A DNA stretch of 64,000 nt. Source: Datisca glomerata (lineage: Eukaryota; Streptophyta; Magnoliopsida; Cucurbitales; Datiscaceae). A program made the translations under genes and the position numbers. How positions within the stretch are numbered: position 1 is the stretch's first letter; each line of letters opens with the position of its first letter. The DNA lies in the NCBI GenBank assembly GCA_003255025.1, contig QANY01009317.1, forward strand, positions 727,001 to 791,000, written 5' to 3'. The notes under the pieces are model-generated. The model ran no database searches. It was not told where the DNA came from and saw only the letters and a list, made by a program, of their open reading frames with translations. Of this stretch, positions 20,990 through 33,454 are shown in pieces.

Positions 20990-21160
20990 GCACCATCAGC
21001 AGAGATTTCCCCAGGCTTTTATTTAGCACTACAATCAACATTCAATTTGATCCTACTATTAGGAGGCGGAGACCACTTTAAAGAACAAGTGATCTTATTC
21101 CTTGTGCACGACATCCAATTTTTACCAAGCATTGACTTCATCTCTTGGGAAATTGCATAG
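20990..21160 (-). pseudogene. RNase H-like coding fragment, upstream half
   Basis: On the minus strand this reads WSPPPNSRIKLNVDCSA, a stop, then KPGEISADG. That is the start of the same domain (typically W-x-P-P-x-x-x-x-IKLNVDG) and it runs directly into the gypsy LTR end at 20989. Joining the two sides across the element gives a continuous domain order. The outer (right) limit against the copia fragment is approximate. Confidence 0.65.
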
Positions 21161-21580
21161 AAATGCAGAAACTTTTGAAAAGTTTAAGGACTTCAAAGCT
21201 AAAGATGAAAAACAATTAGGTAAATCATTGAAAACATTTCGACCAGATCGAGGTGGTGAATACTTGAATTTAAAATTCAAGGATTACCTACTAGAGTATG
21301 GCATGTTATCCCAATTCACAACACTTGGAACATCACAGCAAAATTATGTTTCGGAAAGGAGAAACCAAACTTTATTGGATACGGTTAGCTCTATATTAAG
21401 CTACTCATCACTACCACTCACATTTTGGGGATATGCACTGCAAATGGCAACTTACATTTTGAATGTAGTGCCTTTTAAGTTTGTAAGCAAGACATTTTTA
21501 GAGTTATTGGCTTTAAACCTAGTTTACGTCATTTTCGTATATGGAGGTGGCCAACTAACATTCTTAAGACTAAAAAGTTA
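21160..21580 (+). pseudogene. copia integrase core fragment
   Basis: Reads ETFEKFKDFKA, then FRPDRGGEYL (catalytic Asp context), and SQQNYVSERRNQTLLD, where copia integrases have PQQNGVAERRNRTLLD with the catalytic Glu. The N-terminal zinc-binding part is missing. It terminates at 21580 in altered sequence. Confidence 0.85.
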
Positions 21581-21899
21581 GACTCAAGATCTGAAGTGTG
21601 TATATTTGTTGGCTATGCTCCAAAGACTAGAGGTGAGTACTTTATAGTCACAAGGATCAAAAAGTGTTTGTATTGACAAATGCGACATTCCTTGAACGTG
21701 ACTATATGGAAAACTACAAATCTCGTAGCAAAGTAGTTCTTGAAAAATTAACGTCTGATGAGATCAGACCACCTTCATCATTAACTGATAAACTATAAAC
21801 CACAGAAACTATTGTTCCTGTTCAGGAAACCCTGGTGTAACATCGTGGTGGAAGAATTGCAAGATAACCTATTCTTTATGAACTAGAGGCACATGTCCT

Positions 21900-23500
21900 A
21901 GTGTCTGACACTGATAAGGATGGTCCATTGACCTTTAAAGAGGCAATGGATGATCCTGAAAATGAGAAATGGCGAGGTGCCATGAACCTGAAAATGGAAT
22001 CGATGTATTCCAATTTCATCTGGAAACTTATAGATCCACTTGAAGATGTCAGGGCCATTGGATGTAAATGGATTTTTAAGAAGAAAAGAGGTGCAGATGG
22101 GAAAGTAGAGACTTTCAAGGCACGACTATAGCCAAGGGCTATTCACAAAGGGAATGAATTGATTATGAAAAGACATTCTCCCAAGTTGTCAAGCTAGAAT
22201 CCATTCGAATCCTTTTGTCCATTGTCACTAGTTTAGACTATGAAATATGATAAATGGACATCAAGAGATCTTTTCTGAATGACTCTCTTGAAGAAAGGAT
22301 CTATTTGATGCAACCAAAAGGGTTCGTGAAAAAATGGCAAGATCAGAAAATATGCAAGTTGCTTAAATCCATTTATAGATTACAGAAAGCATTTAGATCT
22401 TATAATCATACCTTTGATGAGATTATTAAATCATATGGCTTCGAGCAATATGTTGACAAAGCTTGTGTTTATATACATCAAATACAAGATAGTGATTTTC
22501 TTAGTTGTTTATGTTGACGATATTCTACTCATTTGAAATGATGTAGAAACTTTGTTAAAGGTAAAGAAGTAGTTAGCTAAGAAATTCCAAAAGAAAGATT
22601 TGGGAGAGTCGAGCTATGTTCTAGGCATCCAAATTCTAAGGGATAGAAAGAACTAGCTCTTGGCACTTTCTCAGGCATCTTATATTTGTAAGGTGCTGGA
22701 GAGATTCCCTATATATGAGGAATTAGATAGGTCAACTACCGGTGAGACATGGAATCGTCCTCTCCAATGAACAATGTCCTAAGACACTTCAAAAGGAAGA
22801 GGATATGATAAATTTCTTAAGCTATTTGGTAGTCTCATGTATACCACGTTGTGTACGAGACTAGACATTTTTTATGCAGTGAGAATTATCGGTCGTTATC
22901 AATCAAATTTTGGTTTAGAACATTAGATTGCAGTAAATCACATTCTCAAGTATCTTAGGAGAACGATGAACTATATGCTTCTTTACTTAGGTGGAGACAT
23001 AACCCGACTAGATATATTGATTCTGATTTTTAATCAGACAGGGATAGTCAAAAGTCTACGTCTAGATCAGTATTCACTCTAGGTGGAGGAGCTATAGTCT
23101 GGAGAAGTATAAAACAATCTAGTATTACAGATTCCACTATGGAAGACGAATATATAGCGGTTTATGAAGCTGCAAAATAATCGGTATGGCTCAAGAAGTT
23201 CTATACTTATTTAGAAGTAGTTATGGATATGGACAAGCCATTAATCTTGTATTGTGACAATAGTGGGGCGGTCGCTAATTCCAAAGAACCGAGGCGTCAC
23301 AAAAGGGGCAAGCACATAGAGAGAAAATATCATCTTGTAAGAGAGATCGTGCATCGAAAGGATGTGATTGTTATGAAGATAGGGTCATATTAGAATCTGG
23401 CTTATCATTTTACTAAGACACTTCATGTGACGTCATTTAAGATTCATGTGCGTAACATGGGGTTAAGAGAGATGCCACATTTGCTTTAGGACAAGTGGAA
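21900..23500 (+). pseudogene. copia reverse transcriptase and RNase H fragments
   Basis: RT start: FKEAMDDPENEKWRGAM and IGCKWIFKKKRGADG (21940-22110). Then LMQPKGFVKKWQDQK (22307-22350), and VYVDDILL near 22509, the catalytic YVDD box. RNase H: SVFTLGGGAIVWRS (near 23066), EDEYIAVYEAAK (23142-23180), LYCDNSGAVANSKEPRRHKR (near 23248) and HIERKYHLVREIV (near 23313). More than six stops or shifts are visible, so no enzyme can be made. Confidence 0.88.
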
Positions 23501-23503
23501 GAT

Positions 23504-25650
23504 TGTTGAGGGTTATGCTCTCAAAGTATGTGTATTGACATTTTAATATGAAATTTAATGAAATTACATTTTTCTTATAATTGTTCTTTTAAATTATTGT
23601 TGAATAATTTATATAAATATCTAAAAATTTCATATTCATTAATGAGACTATGATCTTGTATTAGTACCAAAGGATTAAGAACATAGATAATGAATAAAAT
23701 TGTCAGCAACATATTAAAGTATGAAATTATTAATGAATGATTGCTAGTATGGTTCACTAAGCATTATGAATGCATGTGAACTAGATCTGGATCATTGACG
23801 TGGATAGACCTCTTAATGAATGTACTTTATATAATAAGATTATATATGAAAGGACTGATGTGAATTAATATCTTTATTAACTTGCAGTTTATCATAAATA
23901 TTTAATACAAATCAATCTGATGATCATATGTCGATCAGTCTGAATCCTAAGTAGTCATGAACACTTATACATGTCTACAGGATATTTTAATTCACTCCTT
24001 AAGGTTTTTTTTAAAACATACTAGTGACTTTTGTTTTAGAGATTTAGTGATGTGAATGGCTGGAAACATGATCTTACAAGATTTGGAATCCAAGTTTTCC
24101 TAACGTTTTGTATATTGGTTCACTTAAGTGTTAATTCTAGAACTGAATGGTTATTGAGCATGAATTTATAGTACGATTATAAACTAGTGAATTAATAGTA
24201 CTTAAGGATCAAGAGATGATTAGAAGGGTAAAATGATAATTTTGATCAACTTTAATTTATGAACCAATAATTAAATAATAGAACTACATGGAATCACTAT
24301 ATCAATGGACTAAATGAGAATACTCTGTAAATATATTCTATAATCTCTAAAAGTGTAATTTTATATTTATAGTGGAGTAATAATGGAATTAATAAATAAG
24401 ATTATTTAATTTAATAATTTAATTTATTGGAGCATAGGATTATAGGTCCATGGTCCCAAGTCATTTTATACTACACTGCCAAGAGTGTGAATATTTCAAT
24501 ATATGAGAAAAAGACTAACTTGCAAAAAGAATTATATTTCTGGGGCAAGTACCTAATTATGAGATAACTATATGTGATTAATTCATAAAATTATTTTTTA
24601 AATTTGGAAATTATATAAATAATTATATCGATAAATTTATAATTATCGATAAGTGCTAATTTAGGAAATTAGATAATGTAAAATTATTATTAGATAATAA
24701 TTTAAAATTTGAATCAACTAAATTTATTATTTGTGAGCTAATGGATAAGCTAGTTGATCGGGATGATCAGATAAGTTGATTGTGAATTAATTGATATCTA
24801 GATATTTATCTGATTAAAATAAATAATTAATTTATCGAAATTTTCACGTGGTATGTTGGACTGTCACATGTCAATCACTGATTGAGAATCAAAAATTGGC
24901 ATGGACTATTGTAGCGTCACGTGGCACTACAGTTGGGCGTGCAATTGTGTAGTGTCACACGGTACTACAGCAGTGCCGTGAATTACAATGTTGTGAGGCA
25001 CTTTGATACCCCAGGTCACACTGTAGTGTTGTGTGGCATTGTAGTTGTGCACAGTCACAGTGGGCCCCACTGTCATGGTAATTTTGTGATTAATTATTAT
25101 TTTATGTATATCCTAAAAACCCGAGGTGCCTAGAAAATATATATAGATATTATTCTATTTGTCCCAGTGTTGAATTTTTGTGTGCTAACAACACAGTTGC
25201 TATCAGGATGAAACTCTCTGAGATTAAAAAATTAATAAAAAACCTCTTTGAGAATAATCATTATAATCTCTTAGAGATTAGTCTCAAAATTATTTCTTCT
25301 CCGAAAATCTCTAGATCTCATGTGTTGAGTGCATCTAAAGACAAAAAAAGTGTTCTTGCTATATTCTACGTGCTCACACACATCCTAGTGTGTTTGAATA
25401 TTGACTTGAAATACCTTGGTGTGGATTTTGAAGTTCGTTGTTCGTGGGAACGGAAGATCGTTGGTTTGCAATGATGCTTGATTAGACTATAAGAGATATA
25501 CATTTTATATCCATGTATATCTTCGATTTAATATATACATATAATGGATCTGATAAAATGAGTTTTCCTTTTATTTTGGATATCGTGGTGCTGCAATTAT
25601 TTCAATTAAAGTTTAAATTTTTTAAGAGCCCAAGCACCGCGATTCCAACA
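23504..25650 (+). repeat. copia 3' LTR, arm 1 of a large inverted repeat
   Basis: Starts TGTTGAGGGTTATGCTC after a short purine-rich stretch and ends at TTCCAACA (25650), giving TGTTG...CAACA ends and about 2147 bp. The reverse complement of 28030-30147 matches most of it in order. It includes a patch (24910-25080) with several GTAGTG-TCACACGG-type subrepeats. Confidence 0.75.
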
Positions 25651-26240
25651 CATTCAACAATTGTGACATGTTAAATTGCAACTTGTTCATAACATAGTTG
25701 GTGGTGAATGCATAAAAAGTAGGTGTGAGCGATTCAAGTATAATGCTGACTTGAGTTCGTTCATTAATGGTCGCCTCATGTACTTCTGTCTCATGCATTA
25801 TGTTGATTATGTTCAAAATATGTTCACACCCAGAAGTACATTTCTTCATCTTGGTCGTCATATAACTCCTAGTAGCCTCATGATGACTTTGTTCAGACTG
25901 TTTCCCAAACGTCACCTGTAAAGATTCCATAATCTCGTAGGCAATCGTCATTCTCCCATGCTTGATTCTCAGAACATCATTCATGCTCACAAGCATGTAG
26001 CACATCGCTTTGTTGTTCGAATCCAAGCATATAACTTGTCCCTAACATTCTTAGGGGCATTGGCAGTTGACTCCTCAGGACATTTCTCAGTAAGAACAAA
26101 TTTGTGGTTCTAAAAAATTATCATCAGGTTTAAATTTGATTTTCATCTTCTAAAATTATCACCATTTAATTTCTCAAGTGCAAGTAAAGCATTAATAGGG
26201 TTGCACATGGTAGACATAGTAATAACTGAAAAATAAAACA
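25651..26240 (-). pseudogene. copia gag of a minus-strand element
   Basis: Read on minus from the ATG near 26213: LLALEKLNGDNF, then HKFVLTEKCP and ANAPKNVRDKLYAWI in altered frame, then CYMLVSMNDVLRIKH, EIMESLQVTFGKQSEQ, QVSIILESLTP and NYVMNKLQFNMSQLLN. This is the UBN2-type gag of plant copia elements. The frame is cut at about 25651, exactly where the plus-strand copia LTR ends, so the rest of this element is missing here. Confidence 0.85.
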
Positions 26241-28029
26241 TACATAATTCAATATTATTGAAGTAAATATCCAAAATTTAGAAAGTAAACGTGATGCATG
26301 AATACAACATAATAAACACAAATTTAATTTTTACTAATCTACGATCAAACAACCTAACAATTAATGTGCTACCTTAGGGTCAGTTAGATTAATCTTAGAA
26401 TGTCTATGAGATATTTTCTTTCTTATTAATTAAAAACTTAAAATATCTCATATTTTCTCATTTAACAATAAGATATCACTAATTTTTTGTCAACTCACAA
26501 TTATCCACTCAAAACTTAATTGTGACTATATGAGTGTAATCCATTATTTCAGATACCATGACTTGATTTAGAATAGGGACGGTTAAAACTAAACTATATC
26601 ACTTAGTCATATCTTCTTAAGAAGTTTAACTTTGGTATTGATACAGCTCAAAACCTTTTTTAGGGGGATGAAAACAAAGTCATCTCGAGGCCCTCACTGT
26701 ACTCACGATGTTGTACTAATAATGGAGATCATATGTTAATTAACATGTCAACTTTCTCTCAATCACTATTTTAAGATAATGTGTTTCTATTTTAACTAAT
26801 CAATTAATTTTAAATTAATTACTAGTTAAAATAACCCTAAGAATGTAAAATTAACAATTAATTCAATCTTATTGGTCTAAGTTTATTTAACCTTCTAAAG
26901 AGCCTAAGTCATAATTAGGTGAACTTAGAATAACAAATTAATTACATTCATCAAACTTTAATAAAACCCTTTTAATAAAGTTGGTTGTCCTAAATGTTAC
27001 TATAACATTTATTGTGGTGTGAGTACTAAGTTTTAATTAATTAAAACCTAGCAGTTTATATGTAATTGATTTTATAAAAGAATTCATGTAAATATATTAT
27101 GACAATCCTAATCAATTATGTTTCTACCAATAAGATGTATGATTAAATAAAATTGTGTGAGTTTTCATGCATGACATGTGATCGACTAATGCACGGTCAT
27201 GTTATCAATCATATCAATAAATATTTATTTAACAATTAAATAAAATAATGATCAACTGAGTGACTGTTGGGTATTACTAAATTACAACCATTCAAATATA
27301 AAAATAAAATTACAAAGATGACTTCATGAATACATATTTCTAAAATATCTCATTATTCGCCAGAGATTCATCTTCATAATCGTCAAGTTTTGAAGAAAAG
27401 CTTTTAACTAGGAAAAACTATTGTTCTTAATTAAATAATCTCTATAATTATCCTTTTTAAAAAAAAGTTATTGAATTTGATTTAATCAAAAAATAATTTA
27501 ATGACACATCAAACTTGGGACAAATCCAATTATTTAATTAATTTTTAATTTTCATAAAATTAAAAATTAATTTTAAAATTACATTAAGTTTAAAATTCAA
27601 AATACAAAAGATAGAGTTTGAGTTTTTCTAAAACACCGCAGGAATAGGGTAACACGATATCAGGGTTTATGCAAAACTTTCCTTATAGTAACAACAATTG
27701 TCACCGACAATAGGACTCTGTCATCGTCGTCCCTATCCACCGTCGTTGACCATCGTAGGCCACTGTCGTCGACCATCATAGGCCACTGCCGTCGACCACC
27801 ACTGGTTGGACCGCTGGTGACTTTTATGGTGGAACCGCCGCTGGCAACATTGTCGGCACCATCACGGATGCCAATTTTCCAGCGGCGTCTCCACCACTGG
27901 ACCACTACCGACGCCCGAGCTAGAAATCCCTAGGAATTCAAATATTTCCGTTTTCTTCCTCGTTTGTCATATGTGTTCTTCGTCTTCTCGCGATCATTTA
28001 AAACATAATATTCAAAATAAAAATTATAA
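26241..28029 (-). other. long AT-rich leader or unassigned DNA between gag and LTR
   Basis: About 1.8 kb with no recognised frame, lying between the minus-strand gag and the LTR that would be its 5' LTR. It may be an unusually long untranslated leader or unrelated insertions. A GC-rich patch at 27660-27905 stands out. No primer-binding site could be assigned next to the LTR. Confidence 0.4.
27660..27905 (-). repeat. GC-rich patch with short tandem repeats
   Basis: Units of about 24-27 bp around GTCGACCATCATAGGCCACT are repeated about three times (27718-27800) in otherwise AT-rich DNA. An 81-residue open frame here (rich in Trp, Arg, Asp) matches no family I know and is probably a by-product of the repeats. 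Confidence 0.5.
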
Positions 28030-28157
28030 AAATTTCTATGCTCCAAAACTAAACTTTAATCACAATAATTGCAGTGCCAAAATATCTAAAATACAAACTT
28101 TTTTCATTCGGATCTATTATATATTTATATAATAAATCGAAGTCATACATGGATATA

Positions 28158-28201
<44 letters not shown>

Positions 28202-30147
28202 TGTAGTATAATCCAATGTACTCGCAAACCAATGATTTTCTGTTTCCACGAACAACAAACTTCAAGATCAGCACCAAAATCTTCCTAGTCAATCCTCAAA
28301 CACACTAGGACGTGTGTGTGGAAGTAGAATATAGCAAGAACACTTTTTTGTGTTTAGATGTACTCAACACATGAGATCTAGAGATTTTCGGAGAATGAAT
28401 AATTTTGTGAGACTAATCTCTAAGAGGATACAATGATTATTCTCATAGAAATTTTTTATTAACTTTTAATTTCAGATAGCTCCACCTAGATAGCAATTGT
28501 GTTGTTAGCACACTAACTACAACAATGACGCCAATAGAGTAATATCTATATATATTTTCTAGGCACCCCAGATTTTTAGGGATATATATAAAATAATAAT
28601 TAATCACAAAATTGTCATTGCAGTGGGACCCACGTAACTGTGCACAACTGTACTATCACACGACACTGCAATGTGCCATGAGGTATCACAGTGCCTCACG
28701 GCACTACTGTAGTGTTGTGTGGCATTACAATAGTCCATGTCAATTTCTGATTCTCAATCAACGATTGACATGTGGTAATCCAACATGCCACATGGCAATT
28801 TTTGAAATTAATTATGTACTTTAATCAGATAAATATATAGATATAATTTAATTTAAAATTAGCTTATCTTATCATCCGTATCAACTAACTTATATGTTAG
28901 TTCACAAATATAAGATTTAGTTTATTCAAATTTTGAATTATTATCTAATAATATTTTAACATTATCTAATTTCACAAATTATATATACTGTCTCACTTAT
29001 CGATAATTAAAAAATTAATCGATATAATTATTTATATATAATTTCTGAAAATTAATATAATTAATTTAATTAATTAATCACACATAATTATCTAATAATT
29101 ATGTACTTGCCATAGAATTATAATTCATTTTGTAATTTAGTCATTTTCTCATGTTCTGAAATACTCACTCAATAGACTGTGTAGTACAGAAGTGACATAG
29201 AGACCATGAACCTGTAATCCTAAGCACCAATAAACTAGATTATTAATTAAATAATCTTATTTATTAAATTCATTGTTATTCCACTATAAATATGGAATTG
29301 CACTATTAGAGATTATATAATGTATTTATGGAGATTCTCGTGTAGCCTATTGATATAATCATTTCATATAGTTATGTCATCCAATTATTGGTTCGTAAAT
29401 TAGAGATGGTCAAAATTATTGTTTACCCTTCTAATTACATATTGATCCTTAAGTACCATTAATCCTCTAGTGAATGGCTAATTTATAACTGTATTATAAA
29501 TTTGAGCTCAATAATCATTCAGTTCCATAATTAACACTTAATGAAGCCGATATACAATCCATGAGGAAAGCTTGGATTCCAAATCTTGTAAGATCATGTT
29601 CTCAGCCATCCACATCACTGAATCTCTAAAATAAAAGTCACTAGCCTATTTTACAAACAAACCTTAACTAGTGAATCAAAAGATCTGGTAGACATATATA
29701 AGAGTTCATGACTACTCAAGATTCAGACTGATTATCAATTGATGTGTATTAAATCTTTATGATAAATGATAAGTTAATAAATATATTAATTCATATCGGT
29801 CATGTCATATATAACCTTATTATATAAAGTATTCACAAAGATATCTATCCACATCTATGATTCAGATCTAGATCACATGCGTTCTTAATACTTAGTAAAC
29901 TGTATTAGCAACCATTCATTAAAGATTACATATTTTAATATATTGCTAACAATTTTATTAATTATCTATGATTTTAATTCTCTCGTACTAATACAAGATC
30001 ATAGTCTCAATAACGAATATTGAATTTTCAGATATTTATATAAATTATTTAATAATAATTTAAAATCATAATTATAAAAAAATATAATTTCATTAAATTT
30101 CATATTAAAATGTTTATACGCATGTTTTGAGGGCATAACTCCCACCA
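28030..30147 (-). repeat. copia LTR in minus orientation, arm 2 of the inverted repeat
   Basis: The minus-strand reading starts TGGTGGGAGTTATGCCCTCA at 30147 and follows 23504-25615 in order, with substitutions and small indels. Its inner end is not sharply defined (28030 is an estimate). It contains a (TA)n tract at 28158-28199. Relative to the minus-strand gag it occupies the 5' LTR position. Confidence 0.7.
28158..28199. repeat. (TA)n microsatellite
   Basis: About 21 uninterrupted TA units, absent from the matching place in the other LTR arm. Confidence 0.95.
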
Positions 30148-30189
30148 GGCACGACGAAAACACCTATTCTTGGTGAGCAATTTGTCCAT

Positions 30190-31349
30190 GACAGCTAATT
30201 ACAGAAAAGATTTCACACACTTGCACCTTTAAATTCCATATCAAATTTCACAGTAGAAGATAGTAAAGCATCACCTTCAATCATGCCGTAAGCCGATACA
30301 ACCGAGAAAATACCATGAGTGTGACCCCAGATAAAAATGTCAGGCTTGTCACCGGAAGGATCCAGATAAACACTTGCAATTTCAGCTACACAACGCAGAT
30401 GCAGAAGGTGCATGAATTTCTCCCATTTCCAGCCTAAACCCTCCGGCTAATAGTCACTAACTGTGCAATTCCTCTCATCCATCGGGATCTCATCCAAAGC
30501 ACAATTTGAAAGGGATCCTAGCTTAGTCCACTAGTCCAGTAAAAAATGAATGCTATGGCATGAGTGAACTATCCATTTAATACCCTGGAACATAGATTGA
30601 GCAACCTCCCAAATCGCTTTCCAAATGGGAGAAGCAGACTTACTCAAAGACGCAACCCACAAATTGGTATTCTTAAGCTACTTATCACGCAGAACCTGAG
30701 CCCATAGGCTATGCGAACCATTCACAGTTCCCACGTAAAACCTCAATTGCTCTTCCTTTTACAGACAACATTCCAATTAACCAAATGAGTTTCTCTTCAG
30801 CCCAAACTGCTACCCCAAATAAAACTGTAGTTCAACCGATTGATATCATCAATAATACCCTTGGGAAGACTTCTAGATTGCATAAAATACAATGGAATGG
30901 AACTAGTAATAGCACTAATGAGAGTAGCTTTACCAGTAAGAGAGAAGACATGAGGCCGCCAAGAAAAAAGATTTTTTCTAAACTCTATCCACAACATTAG
31001 GAAAAAAAATTTAGAGACATCCATATTGTATATGAACACCAAGGTACTTGCCAAAAGTGGTTATCTTGTGAATACCAGAGATAGACAAAATATCGTGCAC
31101 CACATTATAAGGAACGGTAGGTGACAAGACAATAGAGAACCTATTAAAATTGACCTTTTGATGAGAGGCTTGCGCAAAAAGATTAAGGCACTCCATGATC
31201 ACCCGAATTTAGCAAGTAGAAGCGTTAACAAAAATAAGAAGAACATCCGCAAAAAAGAGATGTGAAAGCTTGAAACCACCTCTAGCCATACTCAAAGGCT
31301 TTCATACATTAGTAGAGACTTTAGAACTTATCAAGTGTCAAAGACGATC
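30190..31349 (-). pseudogene. LINE (L1-type) reverse transcriptase fragment
   Basis: Minus-strand frames carry HLFFADVLLIF (a decayed FADD-type catalytic box, near 31235-31267), then CLNLFAQASHQKVNF, GKYLGVHIQ, FSLTGKATLISAITSSIPLY and LNYSFIWG, and finally IFIWGHTHGIFSVVSAYGMI of the zf-RVT region. These are in the normal order of a plant LINE pol C-terminal half. The endonuclease, early RT and 3' end are absent; the right edge is cut by the gypsy LTR at 31350 and the left edge ends near the copia LTR. The second catalytic Asp is Val. Confidence 0.85.
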
Positions 31350-33440
31350 TGTAACGCTCGAGTTTCCGAGAGTAAAACATGCATGTAATTTCACTTATTT
31401 AACAATCTTCAATTCAATTGAAACTTTAATTAAAGAAAAATCTCAAATTGAAAACACTTTTTTTGCCCTAATTTAAACATTAAATAGCGGAAGCATAAAA
31501 TCATTTTAAGAGAATATCTACGCAATAAACTGAAATAAATATTTCATTAATCTGTAAGAAATTCGATTATGAAAATTCATAAAACATGAAAGTCAAACAT
31601 ATTATCAAAGACTAAAATATGAAAATTCATAAATTTCTGATGTCATATAATCATAGTTATTGAAAATCTCATATTTTCACAGACTATGAAAGTCTCTTAC
31701 TTCTGCTGCTCGTCATCACCTACAACATATTCATTTATGGGGGTGAGTATTAAAAATACTTAGTAAGTAAACCCACATACTAATAAGCTTCACATGACAT
31801 AAATGCAAACATATAACTCATGCAACTTTAATTTAACGCATTCACTTGACTATTAAATTACATAAAATACTTGAAATTAACATAATTGATATCATAGTTA
31901 ACATATAACTTGAACTTGTACTTATTTTTGCTGATCCTTGTAATTGCTTGATCATTATTTGATTAGGCATATCCTCCGATTAATAAGTTAACTAGAATTG
32001 TTTCACATTTGAACTTGAACTTGTAACGTGAAAGTGAACATGACGGATTGAGTGTCCTGAATCTTAAGGACGCTAACATAAACATGGTGACACCCAACCG
32101 TATAGCTGATAACATGACGTGAACAATCTGGTTACTTGATAACCAAGAGACATGACTAAGTCTAGCTCTTGTTCACTTATCACTTTACTTGAGTTAAGAT
32201 TCATAATTCACATTATCACATACACATGAGTAAACATATAGTTTGTTCATGAACATAAACAATATATCTATTACGTGCATAACTCAAAATATAATCATAC
32301 ATAACATGGTAACTAATTTTATCGTGATATGGAAAAATAAATAAAACACTTGATCATAAAATTGAGCAACATAACGAAATAATAAAAATAACTTTACGTT
32401 ATATATGCTACACTTATAACATATTAACCGAATTACTATGTAAATCCACTTACCTAGTTTGCTACGAATTAAATTCAGCAACCAATGACTTGAAATCCAA
32501 GGATCCGAGATCACAAAATATTCATATAATAACTACAAAATATTTATTTAACTAGAAGGGTGAGTGAGGTCTGAAAGAGGTGGAAACTAAACCAGGTGTA
32601 AACTGAACAAGTAGTTAAGATCGGTTCAGTTCTGCTAGGTTGGGCCAATTCGGTCTGGCTGGGTTGAACCGGCTCGGGTTGGTTTGTTTGGCCCTGTTCG
32701 ATCTAGTTCGGGTTGGTTTGTTTGGGCTGGTCCAGTCTGCTCTGGCTGAACCGGTTCGATCTAGTTGAACCGGTTCAGGCTGGGTGAAATTTGGGTCGGG
32801 TCAGAATAGGTCCAACTAATTCACAAGACCCAGTTACAATCTGAACAGAGAGCAACAAAGAAAGAAAGAAAGAAAGGAAATTAAGCTTACTGAACTAGTG
32901 ACAGAGGCGACGATGAATCATAGAGAAGACTTGGAGAGAAAAAGCTTTGTTGGAATTTTTACAGACAAAAATCAAAGGGGGCATGAATTAAATAAGAGAG
33001 AAATATAGATGAAAAGCTGAAAGGTAGAAGGAGAAGAATGAAAGGGATTACCGGAATCGATGAACGATGATGATGCAAGAATAATTCAACAAGCAGAGAC
33101 TAACAATAACGTAAATTTCTAGAAAATTAGAGAACAAAAATTCAGATTGTTATCTCAATGAATTAATCAAAATCTTAGTTGATTAGAGAAAGAAAAGAAA
33201 ATAGAAAATAGAAAAGAAACGCAAGAATAAAGATGAATAATACTTACAGAATTTCACAAGATGATGGAGATGAAATTGAATGAAGAAGAAGCAGACAGAG
33301 GGATTTTTCATTGGGGAATAGAACTGTACGAGAAAGAGAGAATAGCAGTTATAATGAGAGAGGGTTTCGTGAAAAGAAATAGGGAAAGATGGAGGTGTGG
33401 GTGGTTAACCAATTGCATCATTCTATAAGAAAAAGTCTAA
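31350..33440 (-). repeat. Tekay-type 3' LTR (minus)
   Basis: The left border TGTAACGCTCGAG is sharp. It contains ATTTTTAATACTCACCCCC-like and CGGTTGGGTGTC-like blocks shared with the plus-strand Tekay LTR, and a CCGGTTC-rich tract (32600-32790). The right border against the integrase tail is approximate. Confidence 0.75.
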
Positions 33441-33454
33441 CTCCTACACTCTAG

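Larger units (their letters stand above)
21160..25650 (+). mobile_element. Ty1/copia retrotransposon, 5'-truncated, with 3' LTR
   Basis: The element starts inside the integrase domain and continues through RT and RNase H to a 2.1-kb LTR (23504-25650). The 5' LTR, gag and protease are absent; the left edge abuts the RNase H fragment. Many stops and shifts show it is old. The right end abuts a gag of opposite orientation, so it either inserted into that element or was joined to it by recombination. Confidence 0.8.

Noticed and set aside
27660..27905. 81-residue frame as a gene
   Set aside because: It overlaps short GC-rich tandem repeats, has no homologue I recognise, and has no gene-like context.
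28049..28258. 69-residue minus frame with a Tyr-Ile repeat
   Set aside because: It is created by the (TA)n microsatellite in the LTR.
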